Positions 8,124 to 16,742 of a stretch of DNA of 20,463 bases are shown one piece after another. Each line of letters starts with the position of its first letter. The first letter of the stretch is position 1. Location: positions 116,657 to 137,119 of the forward strand of contig NW_014577698.1 of NCBI RefSeq assembly GCF_000485595.1, in the 5' to 3' direction. Below the pieces are notes generated by a model, which was given only the letters and a program-made list of their open reading frames with translations, did not search any database and had not been told where the DNA came from. Made by a program: the position numbers and the translations under genes. The DNA comes from Priapulus caudatus (lineage: Eukaryota > Priapulida > Priapulimorpha > Priapulimorphida > Priapulidae).

Positions 8124-8504
8124 TGAGTTATATTCTGCAGTGAGTTGGTTGGTACCTTCAAAGTTATAACATGAAATTTGAATATCTGTCTGTATTTATT
8201 GCCCTGCAATATCTTTACCATAGTTAAAGGGTGACACATACGTGAAGAAAATATGTGAATTCGTAAGGTCTGTGGGATGGAAGCAATCATAGTCAGAAAC
8301 AGATTTATAAACAATCGTGAAACATCTTGTCAGTCAACAAAATTCTCATGGACAACTGACTACCGAATGCATGAAAATATCACATATTATTTTACGAAAA
8401 TATAGCCATTTATCTGCACTGCCTGTGAAAGGTGTTCATTCGCCAGAGCTAATTGCAGAGCTTAATATTGTAATTTAACGATGCTTGTTATATTTATGTT
8501 TTAG
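8124..8504 (+). promoter_or_regulatory. End of 5' UTR intron of zinc-finger gene 2, with splice acceptor
   Basis: The intron ends with GCTTGTTATATTTATGTTTTAG at 8483-8504. TTAAC at 8475-8479 is a likely branch point, with its A 26 bases before the final G. Paralog 3 has the same word (GCTTGTTATATTTAT) and the same branch-to-acceptor distance at 12741-12766, so the intron is inherited from the common ancestor. No other feature is seen in this stretch. Confidence 0.7.
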
Positions 8505-8648
8505 GATCATATACTCAAGTAATATCAAGATGGTTTGATCGTGGACGCCAATTGACTGAGATCGCGTTATTAGGTTCATATTGATAGTATTAGTAAGCCA
8601 TAAACAGGGACTGAATTCTATGCTGGTCATTTATTCGAAATTAATAAT
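8505..8648 (+). promoter_or_regulatory. 5' UTR part of coding exon of zinc-finger gene 2, with two upstream ATGs
   Basis: The leader contains a two-codon upstream frame (ATG GTT TGA, 8530-8538) and a second upstream ATG at 8620 whose frame runs 17 codons to TAA at 8671-8673, overlapping the main start out of frame. Paralogs 1 and 3 have no ATG between acceptor and start. Such upstream frames usually lower translation of the main frame. Confidence 0.55.
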
Positions 8649-9890
8649 ATGGCTCCATCTAGTGAGACGATAATGTACTTCAGGTGCACTTCATGCTGCG
8701 AGTGTTTTTTTACTCGATCAGCATTTCTAAATCATGCCGAGAGAGTTCACTGTAAAGTACTGGTGTGTCAGGGGCATGACCCTGACGAGAACACAGAAAC
8801 TGTTGTGGTTACTGCTGTATCCACTGAAGCACAGACATCATCATCCAAGGTAGAAGATAGTGTGCAAGATCAAATGATTATTGACTATGAACCTACCACA
8901 TTGTTACACCGACCTTCAGCAGACAAGAGTTGTCCTCCTGGAAGAGGAGGAAGAGGCAGTGGAGGAGGAGGAGGAGGCGAAGTAGGAGGAAGAGGAGGAA
9001 GAGGCGAAGTAGGAGGAAGAGGTGAAGTAAGAGGAAGGGGAGAAGTTTCACCTGTCATAGTGAAACTTGAAGTGATTGATGATCAATCTGATAGTGAGAG
9101 TGCAGCAGGCCCATCTACAGGGGCGAACTATGGAGCAGCGACCATGAATGCATGCTACGAGCAGAGTGAATATACCAGCAGCGTGATGCAAGCCCTAAAT
9201 GGCAGATCAGAGGACCTGCTAAGCTCCGCAAACACCTATTTTGATCAGTTATCTGCCGTGAATAAGGATGACGTGTTGAATATAGTTGAGAGGGAAATGC
9301 CATACACCTGCTCAGTCGGCATAAGGAACCACGAGATCTCACTGCCAACACGTGAAGTGCAGGCATCGCTAGCGTCTTCCACGATAAGAGACAACCAGCA
9401 CCAGTTGAGAAACCAGTATCTCAGCTCTGGTGCCAGTGCAGCATCACGGCCCAGTCCATCCTATTTTTCCTCTGAGTCAAGGGGAAGTGTGAAACATTCT
9501 CCGCTGCTAGCGACGTCTACTGCTTCTGCTAACAAGTTTGATCACATCGTCCAGGCGAACCTTCCGCAAGATGTGCGGCTGCACCGTCGTAGGCCACTGC
9601 AGTGCCCTCTCTGTCACAAGATCTTCAAACGGAAAGAAACGTTGGTGTTGCATCTGCGAGTTCACACGGGAGAGCGACCGTACAAATGCACGGTGTGTCC
9701 GTCCGCGTTTAGCCAGCAGTCTGGTCTCACGTGTCATATGCGAACTCACACGGGAGAGCGACCATATGTGTGCGCGGTGTGCGGCAGCACCTTCAACCAG
9801 TCGAACAACTTGAAAAGGCATCAGCGACTTAAAGGACATTATCCGCTGGCTGCGCTGCTCCCAGGTCCTGCTGGTGCTGCTCCCATCTGA
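8649..9890 (+). CDS. C2H2 zinc-finger protein, paralog 2, with Gly/Arg-rich expansion
   Basis: Complete 413-residue protein in one exon. The start is set by alignment with the paralogs (MAPSSE...) and has A at -3 and G at +4. Parts: N-terminal finger (C13, C16, H29, H34) and conserved AERVHCKVLVCQGHDP; a Gly/Arg/Glu-Val repeat (about 97-133) built from an 18-base purine-rich unit; VKLE SUMO consensus (138-141) with acidic IDDQSDSES; DDVL...MPYTC (207-221); Ser-rich linker; three C-terminal fingers (C319/C322/H335/H339, C347/C350/H363/H367, C375/C378/H391/H397). Linkers are TGERP, and the last finger has five residues between its histidines. Compared with paralog 1, the third finger (the TKCSNL type) is missing. 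The tail YPLAALLPGPAGAAPI is hydrophobic and unique. It is probably a nuclear DNA-binding regulator; target unknown. Confidence 0.93.
   Translation: MAPSSETIMYFRCTSCCECFFTRSAFLNHAERVHCKVLVCQGHDPDENTETVVVTAVSTEAQTSSSKVEDSVQDQMIIDYEPTTLLHRPSADKSCPPGRGGRGSGGGGGGEVGGRGGRGEVGGRGEVRGRGEVSPVIVKLEVIDDQSDSESAAGPSTGANYGAATMNACYEQSEYTSSVMQALNGRSEDLLSSANTYFDQLSAVNKDDVLNIVEREMPYTCSVGIRNHEISLPTREVQASLASSTIRDNQHQLRNQYLSSGASAASRPSPSYFSSESRGSVKHSPLLATSTASANKFDHIVQANLPQDVRLHRRRPLQCPLCHKIFKRKETLVLHLRVHTGERPYKCTVCPSAFSQQSGLTCHMRTHTGERPYVCAVCGSTFNQSNNLKRHQRLKGHYPLAALLPGPAGAAPI
8937..9047 (+). repeat. In-frame purine-rich coding minisatellite
   Basis: Within paralog 2, variants of GGAGGAAGAGGCGAAGTA repeat and encode G-G-R-G-E-V steps. 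Paralog 1 has a single EEGEVPPV at the same place. One strand is almost all purine. Confidence 0.85.
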
Positions 9891-11623
9891 ATCGGTTTTG
9901 CGTGTGATTGACCTAATGTAAATATCCCATTAATTTCTTATTCGACTAAGCATCATGTAATGACCATAGCAGGGTGCGAAATTAACGCGAGTCCGGAGTC
10001 AAATACTCCCTGACTTACTGTCGGACCCACTGATTTGACATAAATTATGCAGGAGTCCGTGTGACTCCCTGAAAATTCTGCTATACTAGTTCGTTCCAGA
10101 GCATGGCCTCGCGGATTGTTCAAAAGTTAATTTCTACCCTTGCCATATTGTCCGATTGGTAATATCGATAAAGGAATCATACGTGCTATGTTTGTTATCC
10201 AGTTTTAGCCTAATAGTTACGGGTGAGGAATTACAAGTTTAAAGATGAATAACCCAGGGTCAAAGTTCTTTTGCATGAAATTGTTTCGTATGCATGCATG
10301 ACTTGATCACTGTATTAAGAATTGTCATAATTTCGGAATAAGTATGAGAGGTGTTACTAGTAGCAGTGCCTAGTACCTACTGTGGCCCTTTTATTTGTCT
10401 ACTTAGATTTAACATACTCATTTAATGCAATTAGCAATTAAATTGTGTGTCTTGAAGGAAATCATTTAAAATGCTACCAACCTTTATAACCCAAATATCT
10501 TTCTCCTATTGGTATCTTTGTTTCTAGTAATTAGTACAATATTTTGCCCATCATCAAAACTGTAGTGCAAATGCAAACCTTTAGTCATTTGTGTTGCATT
10601 TATGTACAGGTTACTCTGCAGACAAGGCAGACAATGGCCTGATTTCATGGGTCTCTCCAGGCCTTTAATGTTTGTTAGGTCTTACATTCCTTCCAGGCTT
10701 AACCTGATTTGCAACATCTCATAAACCCTCTGAAAATTTCCGAGTGTGTTTACATTTGACAACCTAAACGGTTATGCTGTTTTTATAGCTTGACGTATAC
10801 GTCTCTCTGAAATGATCGAGTTTACTCTATTATGGTCCCCATAAATGGAACTCCAACTGGCGCAATCTCTATCCGTGCCCTTTTCCATCTATGATCTATC
10901 CATAAACGGCATGCCTTCTGAAATTCTGCGAGTGAACCATTGTATGGCAGTGTTAAGACGATGTCAATATCGTGGTCATGATTTAATGTGTCCTGGTGTT
11001 TTTTGTGGACTTTTATAGTGTACTCTTTTGAATGTACCAAATGTGCAAATAGTGCAAATGTTAGCTCTGCATTGAATAATCACACGATGTTTGTAGTTTT
11101 CGAGTATTATGGAACTTGTAGGTGTCGCTGATGACATACTGAATTCTACCAGTAGTAGTTGACTGTCACTGTAGGTTAGTTAGGATTATGTGCCATTGTG
11201 TGTGTGCGTGTCGAGAGCAGATGATGGCCATTATCTTGCATCAGTGAAGAACTCCACATCATGAACTCCTGATAATATATTATCCACTCTTGTTTATGAT
11301 TCATAGGTAGAAATTGCTGAGGTTGTTTGTATGATAGATTGATGAGTATTAGTTTAGTATTTGCTGGCCAAAATATTTCACAACTAAAATATTGTTTTTA
11401 GTGCTTTGAGGGTAAAAATTGACCAGTGTAAAGTTTTGGTGGGTTTCAAGATACATGTTACCAGGAGTGAATAATAGAGTTTCTCTATTATTCACTCCTG
11501 ATGTTATTATGGTGTTTATGTTCACATCTAAAATATAACACGTGTCATTGAAGACAGTTAAAATGTTATGTACTTTCACTATTTTAGAACCGAAACTACT
11601 GGATAATTTTTGTGCACTTTCAC
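9891..11623. other. Intergenic region between zinc-finger genes 2 and 3
   Basis: A candidate poly(A) signal for gene 2 is ATTAAA at 10437-10442 followed by TTGTGTGTCTTG. Around 9968-10090 there are scattered GAGTC/CTCCCTG words (GCAGGGTGCGAAATTAACG...CTCCCTG) suggestive of an old DNA transposon, but no clean ends. A 72-codon minus-strand frame at 10822-11040 resembles no family I know. The perfect hairpin at 11462-11500 is listed separately. Confidence 0.4.
11462..11500. repeat. Perfect 18-bp hairpin flanked by 6-bp direct repeats
   Basis: The arms CAGGAGTGAATAATAGAG (11462-11479) and their exact complement (11483-11500) are separated by only TTT. ATGTTA occurs on both sides (11455-11460 and 11501-11506). 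This looks like a minimal insertion with a duplicated target rather than a terminator, as the region has no bacterial features. The tip CAGGAGT is shared with the foldback at 427-502. Confidence 0.75.
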
Positions 11624-11632
11624 GCAATTCTT

Positions 11633-12070
11633 GCTCATAGGCTCTATGTCCCCCAGGGTACTATCGGAGTACGGGGGTACGGGGGTACCTGGGTACGGTT
11701 CGATATATCGCAAAGTACCTCGGGGTACTATACGATATGTCGCTGCGTACCCTGCATTGTCCCACCGTACCCTGACTTTCAGCCAACTGATGTCGTAATA
11801 CATACACTCTGTCAAGTTGCCACATAGAAGAAACCTCAAAACACCGCAATATGTTTGACTATATTTTTCCCCTTTTTTTTAAACGAAGAGCTAGCTTTTA
11901 TATTTTAGTTTTACAACATCGGAAATACGTCCATATAAAGTCAGGATACGGTGGGACAATGCAGGGTACGCAGCGACATATTGTATAGTACCCCGAGGTA
12001 CTTTCCGATATATCGAACCGTACCCAGGGTACCTTCCGATAGTACCCTGGGGGACATAGACCCTATCAGC
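11633..12070. mobile_element. 438-bp foldback with perfect 9-bp target duplication (family B, Mutator-like)
   Basis: The left arm 11633-11779 and right arm 11937-12070 are reverse complements, starting GCTCATAGG / GCTGATAGG and sharing TCTATGTCCCCCAGGGTA, many GGTAC words and TTCGATATATCG. GCAATTCTT is directly repeated at 11624-11632 and 12071-12079. The left arm has a small internal duplication of GTACGGGG. A 157-bp spacer has no gene. The 9-bp duplication plus long arms beginning with G resembles Mutator-type elements; this is an inference, as no transposase is present. A second copy lies at 17404-17625. Confidence 0.87.
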
Positions 12071-12079
12071 GCAATTCTT

Positions 12080-12766
12080 AATTATCCACATGTTTGTTTT
12101 TTGGTCTCTCAGAACTATGCCCTGGTTTTCTCATGTAAATAATATACTATAGCTAATTTTTGTACAGCCACCATACAATGTGTTCAACTTAAAATTACTA
12201 ATGTATAACAGATAACAGTAATAATTTCTGCAATTTTTGCCATAGTTTCCCGTTTTTCTCGCAAAACTCGACTGTAAATATCAATATCAAATCAGAGAGG
12301 TTAGTTGTTTGGGCTGTTATAGGCTGTTTGCACTAGCTTTTTTTGTTGAAATTAGAAAGTTTGTGAAAATCCTGCTTGTAACATTGCTTGTGCACGCTTG
12401 TAAATCGTATAGCATATCTTCAGTAAAATAAATTACCACACGATATGTATATATTTTGTTCAATTCAAATTGGTTTTGTTATTTAGCAGTTGTTGTGTGG
12501 GCAGAGATTGAACCGATTGCACTTGACAAGGAACCAGTATTAGTTGGATGATTCATTGTATCAGTCATTGTAGGAACTCAGGACTGCAGTTTCTGAACGA
12601 AATATCGCTAAAATGCGTGGTACATAATCCAGTCTTGCTAATCCAGAGTTGCAAATAACAATGCAAAATGCGAGGCGTTCTTATGCTCTTTTACATACGT
12701 GTAGGCCGTTTAAGAATAAATTAATTGCTTCACGTGTTAACACTGCTTGTTATATTTATTTTGTAG
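12080..12766 (+). promoter_or_regulatory. Upstream sequence and intron end of zinc-finger gene 3
   Basis: No gene is seen. The stretch ends in a splice acceptor, TTTTGTAG at 12759-12766, with TTAAC at 12737-12741 as likely branch point and the word GCTTGTTATATTTAT shared with the paralog 2 intron. The 5' exon is not identified. Confidence 0.6.
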
Positions 12767-12870
12767 GAACGTTTCTGAGAGATCAACTATTCTGCCGGCT
12801 ACTGTTCTGCAAGACTGGTTGTAAATAATAAATTCTATAAACTTCCATCTTTACCGCTTGTAAATACAAG

Positions 12871-13770
12871 ATGTCACCGTCTAGTGAAGTGCTAATGTAC
12901 TACAGGTGCACTTCGTGCTGCGAGTGCTTTTTCACGTTATCTAAATTTCTCGATCATGCAGAGAGGGTTCACTGTAAAGTGTTAGTGTGCCAGGGTCATG
13001 ACCCAGAGGAGAACACGAACTCCGTCGATAGTGTCCAGCCGGAAAGTGTCCCGTCTAAATACGAGCATGTCGTTGAGGCAGCTGCTGTGCAGAGAGCTGG
13101 AGCTAATTGGGAAGCGGCGAGGGTACAGCCGGAGGCGTCGGCCACGAGCAGTTGGCCTTCGGAAGAAGTTCCACTGGTAAACGTCAAGGTCGAAGCAATG
13201 GACGAGATTGACAATGCGGCGACAAGTGTGGACGAATCGTTGGCGACGACGATATTCTTCAACGACCATTTACAAGTTCCCGGTTCGGTTTCGGACGACA
13301 TCTTGTGCTCAGTTAGAGCCGAAACGGACTTCTACCCCTCGCTGTCGGATACCGGCGTGACGAACGAAGACATTTTTAATATGCACGGCATTCCACTGGA
13401 GATGCAGTATGGGGGCATTGCCGTCGACGAAAACATGGCCCAGCATGCGAGAAGGAGAGATCACCAGCCCAATGACGCACATATAGCGCGGCAGGTCCAG
13501 CATTCGGAGCGAGAGAAGACGGGCTGCATCATTCCCGCAGTAACGAAGAGAGCGCCGGGGACAACACTGGGCAGTGCGCCGCACGCCGTAGTCAAACTGA
13601 GGAATAGGCCCAGAGCGACAAACACTCTCGATTTAGGCTGTGGGGCGAGGAGGAATTTCGGTGCCAGTCAGTCGTCCCTACCCACAGTTCAGCGCGCCAG
13701 TACGAGTTCGAATATAGCCGCCCCTGGTCACAGCATTGGTGAGCAGCAGCAGCAGCAGCATCAACAGCAA

Positions 13771-13804
<34 letters not shown>

Positions 13805-14136
13805 TAGCCGCCCAACGTGTGCCGTGCAACAAGGCGTCGGGACGAAGCAAAACCTGCCTCAATGCCCAGTGTTTCGTGCACGCACGCGAGAAACGCTATC
13901 CGTGCATCGTGTGCTCCTCGGCATTCAGCTTCCCCAGTGCTCTGAAGTCGCACTTGCGCAGTCACCGAGGCGAGAAGCCTTACAAATGCGAATGGTGCGA
14001 CGCCGCGTTTGCCAAGTCTAGTAATTTGATCACGCACCGACGAATGCACACCGGAGAGAGACCTTATCATTGTGGTATTTGCGGGGAAAATTTCACACGT
14101 TCGACGTTGTTGAAGAGACACCAGAGAAAGCACTGA
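12871..14136 (+). CDS. C2H2 zinc-finger protein, paralog 3, with polyglutamine tract
   Basis: Complete 421-residue protein in one exon. ATG 12871 is the first ATG after the acceptor. Parts: N-terminal finger (C13, C16, H29, H34) plus AERVHCKVLVCQGHDP; SUMO consensus VKVE (105-108) in a shorter acidic region; NEDIF...PLEMQYG (165-181), the counterpart of EDVL...MPY; a basic middle region; a Gln tract (292-311, one His at 297); a degenerate finger (about 317-337) that keeps the conserved Leu330 and final His337 but lacks the paired cysteines and first His; then three canonical fingers (C345/C348/H361/H365, C373/C376/H389/H393, C401/C404/H417/H421). The coding sequence appears more GC-rich than paralogs 1 and 2. 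Ser-Asn-Leu in the second intact finger matches finger 3 of paralog 1, so the ancestral order was probably four fingers. Likely a nuclear DNA-binding regulator; target unknown. Confidence 0.93.
13744..13803 (+). repeat. CAG/CAA repeat encoding polyglutamine
   Basis: Five CAG codons, one CAT, then fourteen CAG/CAA codons. The CAA and CAT interruptions would slow replication slippage. Absent from paralogs 1 and 2. Confidence 0.95.
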
Positions 14137-14946
14137 AATTCCAATATGTGAATGAGATTTACTTTTGTAATTTTGATCTTATGCTAGAACAAGATGGTCT
14201 AAATAGAATCGTCCAGAAGTAATATGTCTTACACTCTAGAACAGCTCGTACCGTAAATGCTATATGCAGTGGTTGATAACAATTACAGTTAATGTTGTAC
14301 ACTTTCTCAACAAAATGAATTCAAAAAGTGAGCTAATGGTCAGGTAATATATAAAAATGAATGAATTGGACAGAGATGTTATGTAAGACACCTTCGTAAG
14401 GATAATGTTTCGTAGTTTTTCTGGATTTTGAAATCTCAATCATTGATGGATTTTTGCTAGTTGTGGAACAGTAGTCGTTTGCGCAGAAATTGTGTGTAAT
14501 AGAAGAAATTATAATCAATAAATGGTGCAATAAATAATATAGTCACGTATTCGATCATAATGTTACTTGTAAAATTTTTGACGCAAGAAAGCAGCTGCGC
14601 TAATATGGCTTTAGGTACTAGCGTGTTTCTTTAAAAATTGTGACACAAAATAACACTCGTGAGTTTACTTAGTACAAATTAATTTACACAAGCAAATAGA
14701 TGGATATTACCCGTTTAAACTGCCGACTACGTATAATCTATTTCGTTCATCGGACCCATTTTTACATGTAAATTCCGGTTATATGTGTCCTGCCCATTTC
14801 TAATTGACAAAAAATGAATCATGAATCTTGCTTGAAGCATGATCGTACGCACGCATGATCACAATTACTAGACAGTTCAACTTGCTAGACAGCACGTACT
14901 AACATTCAACGTACAGTTTTCACATTCATTCTCGCAGACCTGCCCT
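14137..14946 (+). other. 3' UTR of zinc-finger gene 3 and downstream flank
   Basis: No gene is seen. Two AATAAA hexamers at 14517-14522 and 14529-14534, about 390 bp after the stop, are followed by T-rich sequence (ATGTTACTTGTAAAATTTTTG) and are good poly(A) signal candidates. The rest is AT-rich and unremarkable, with a few GCATGATC words near 14838-14860. Confidence 0.5.
14517..14534 (+). promoter_or_regulatory. Paired poly(A) signals of zinc-finger gene 3
   Basis: Two AATAAA hexamers 12 bases apart, with a GT/T-rich stretch about 30 bases downstream. Confidence 0.55.
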
Positions 14947-14999
14947 CTCCTTTTCTTTTCTTTGCTCCTTTTCTTTGCTCTTATCTCCGTCTTGCCGCG

Positions 15000-15039
<40 letters not shown>

Positions 15040-15175
15040 TCTCTTCTCTTTCCTTCTCTCTGTCTCTGCTCTGTTCTGCTACTCTCTCTCTCTATCTCTC
15101 TCCTCTCCTTCTCTCTGTCTCTCTCTGTCTCTCTCTGTCTCTCTCCTCTCCCTCTCTCTCTCTCTCTCCCTGTGT
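14947..15175. repeat. CT-rich microsatellite and degenerate flanks
   Basis: A pure (CT)n run spans 15002-15036, surrounded by CTCTGTCT-type variants. One strand is nearly all pyrimidine. The long open frames across it are products of the simple repeat and not genes. Confidence 0.95.
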
Positions 15176-15220
15176 GTGCCTGTATGTATGTCTGGATGGG
15201 AGCGGAGGAAGGTAGAAGTT

Positions 15221-16215
15221 TCGCACCCTACAGGCTAGGGCGCTCTCTAAATTATAAACAGGTCTACTGATAACAATCTATCACATAAATCTATGCTAAG
15301 ATACCCCCTAACCATATTAAATGCATATTCATGTATATAAATGCATATAGGGGTGGGAGACTGAATAAAAGCAGCAGGCAAGATTGCTAGGGGCGGTAGA
15401 AGAAGAAGGAGGCTGAACGAGGGACATGGAAGACATGGGGAAGGACGGGGAAGATGAAGTACGAGGTTTGCATCCTACAGGCTAGGGCGCTCTCCTAGTT
15501 ATAAACACAGGTTCACTGATAACAATTAATTCCAGAAATCTATGCTGAGATACTACCTAACCATATTAAATGCATATTCATCACAAAATATAGCTCCTCT
15601 GGCGAGATATTGCGCATGCGCTAATACACTAACGTAGCCAGATTGTGTACTAACTGGTATATGCAGCTGGCACCTTAACATGCAAGGTCTTCTTATTTCT
15701 TAGGTTAGGCCTACCGATGAAATGTTATCGTTGAAATCTATGCTAGCATACCTCCTCTCCATTTCAAATGCATAAGTTTCGCAAAATATTATTCTGATCG
15801 GGAGATATTGCGCATGCGCGAGCACCGTTTCAGGCGTGTAGAACGGCTGATAACAACTGCATAATATACTCTGCTGAGGGAGAGGGACGGGTGGGGGACG
15901 GAATAAAGGCAGCAGGGAAGATAGCTAGGGTCGGTAGAAGAAGAAGGAGGCTGAACGAGGGACATGGGAAAGGACGGGGGAGATGAAGTAGGAGTTTTGC
16001 ACCCTGCAGGCTAGGGCGCTCTCCTAATTATAGACACAGGTTCACTGATAACAATTAATTCCAGAAATCTATGCTGAGATACTACCTAACCATATTAAAT
16101 GCATATTTATCACAAAATATGACTCATCTGGCGAGATATTGCGCATGCGCTAATACACTAACGTAGCCAGATTTTGTACTAACTGGTATATGCAGCTGGG
16201 ACCTTACATGCATTG
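15221..16215. repeat. Tandem array of about 250-bp units in a 540-bp higher-order pattern
   Basis: A unit beginning near CAGGCTAGGGCGCTCTC is present at 15231 (truncated), 15478 and 16007. It continues with CACTGATAACAATTAATTCC, ATGCTGAGATACTACCTAACC and GGCGAGATATTGCGCATGCG. A diverged copy lies at about 15711-15830. A purine-rich linker (GAATAAA.GCAGCAGG...AGAAGAAGGAGGCTGAACGA) precedes the second and third copies at 15363 and 15901, giving a 538-bp period. TGCGCATGCGC is conserved at 15611, 15809 and 16140 and matches the palindromic NRF-1-type site. Not coding. Confidence 0.85.
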
Positions 16216-16284
16216 ATGCAATATATCTTCTTCCTATATTTTACGTGAGATCTACGGATGGAATGTTATCACATATATATATTC

Positions 16285-16452
16285 CGTATTGGAATTCTCT
16301 TCATTAATCTTTACTTAGGCGTACTTGTACGTTTGAGGCTTTGCTTACTGCGATCCAGAGTGTTGATCTGTCTATTTCATCAACTTTCTGTCTTTCCGTC
16401 TTCGATATAGTCCCTTGGTCTCTGAAGACTAATAATTATGAGGTAATCAACG
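16285..16452 (+). repeat. Dispersed repeat, copy 2
   Basis: Colinear with 7895-8075 in the same orientation (see there), with several small indels. It ends just before the telomere-repeat hairpin. Confidence 0.65.
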
Positions 16453-16472
16453 CCGTCTACAAAGTCCTGTAC

Positions 16473-16687
16473 ATCATTACGCAGCCGGCTGAAAGGTGCG
16501 ATAGGATATGTTTACTAGGCACTTCTAATTTTAACATATATTTTACGATATATTAAAGAATGATGCAAAAACCCTAACCCTAACCCTAACCCTAACCCTG
16601 ACCCTAATTAAATTTAAAATATATGTTAAAATTAGAAGTGCCTAGTAAACATATCCTATCGCACCTTTCAGCCGGCTGCATAATGAT
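16473..16687. mobile_element. Hairpin element with telomere-like repeats in its loop
   Basis: The arms 16473-16545 and 16615-16687 are reverse complements with about one mismatch in 73 bp (GCAGCCGGCTGAAAGGTGCG and following). The loop contains GAATGATGCAAAAACCC and then five to six CCCTAA units (16572-16607), the last one degenerate (CCCTGA). The same leader directly precedes CCCTAA repeats in the element at 1428-1694. The near-identity of the arms suggests recent origin. It ends 77 bp before the laminin start codon and so probably sits in that gene's promoter or 5' UTR. Confidence 0.85.
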
Positions 16688-16742
16688 TTAGTTTCGCCGC
16701 GTTCGTTCGACGTGTTCGTTTCACCCCATTTATTGTCACCCG

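Noticed and set aside
9507-9839. 110-codon minus-strand frame and similar antisense frames under the zinc-finger genes (12996-13301, 13804-14133)
   Set aside because: Shadows of the real plus-strand coding regions; no recognisable domain and no supporting signals.
9966-10095. hAT-type insertion starting CAGGGTGCGAAATT
   Set aside because: The left tip looks suggestive and CCCTG words follow, but no matching right end or 8-bp duplication could be found.
10822-11040. 72-codon minus-strand frame containing DIDIVLTLPYNGSL and RLWIDHRWKR
   Set aside because: It faintly recalls retroelement sequence, but I could not match it to a family and there is no second supporting segment. A protein search would decide it.
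11579-12142. Cluster of 62-86-codon frames
   Set aside because: All fall in or beside the arms of the family B foldback and mirror each other across the two arms.
14962-15270. 102- and 87-codon frames rich in Leu/Ser
   Set aside because: Translations of the CT microsatellite in different phases.
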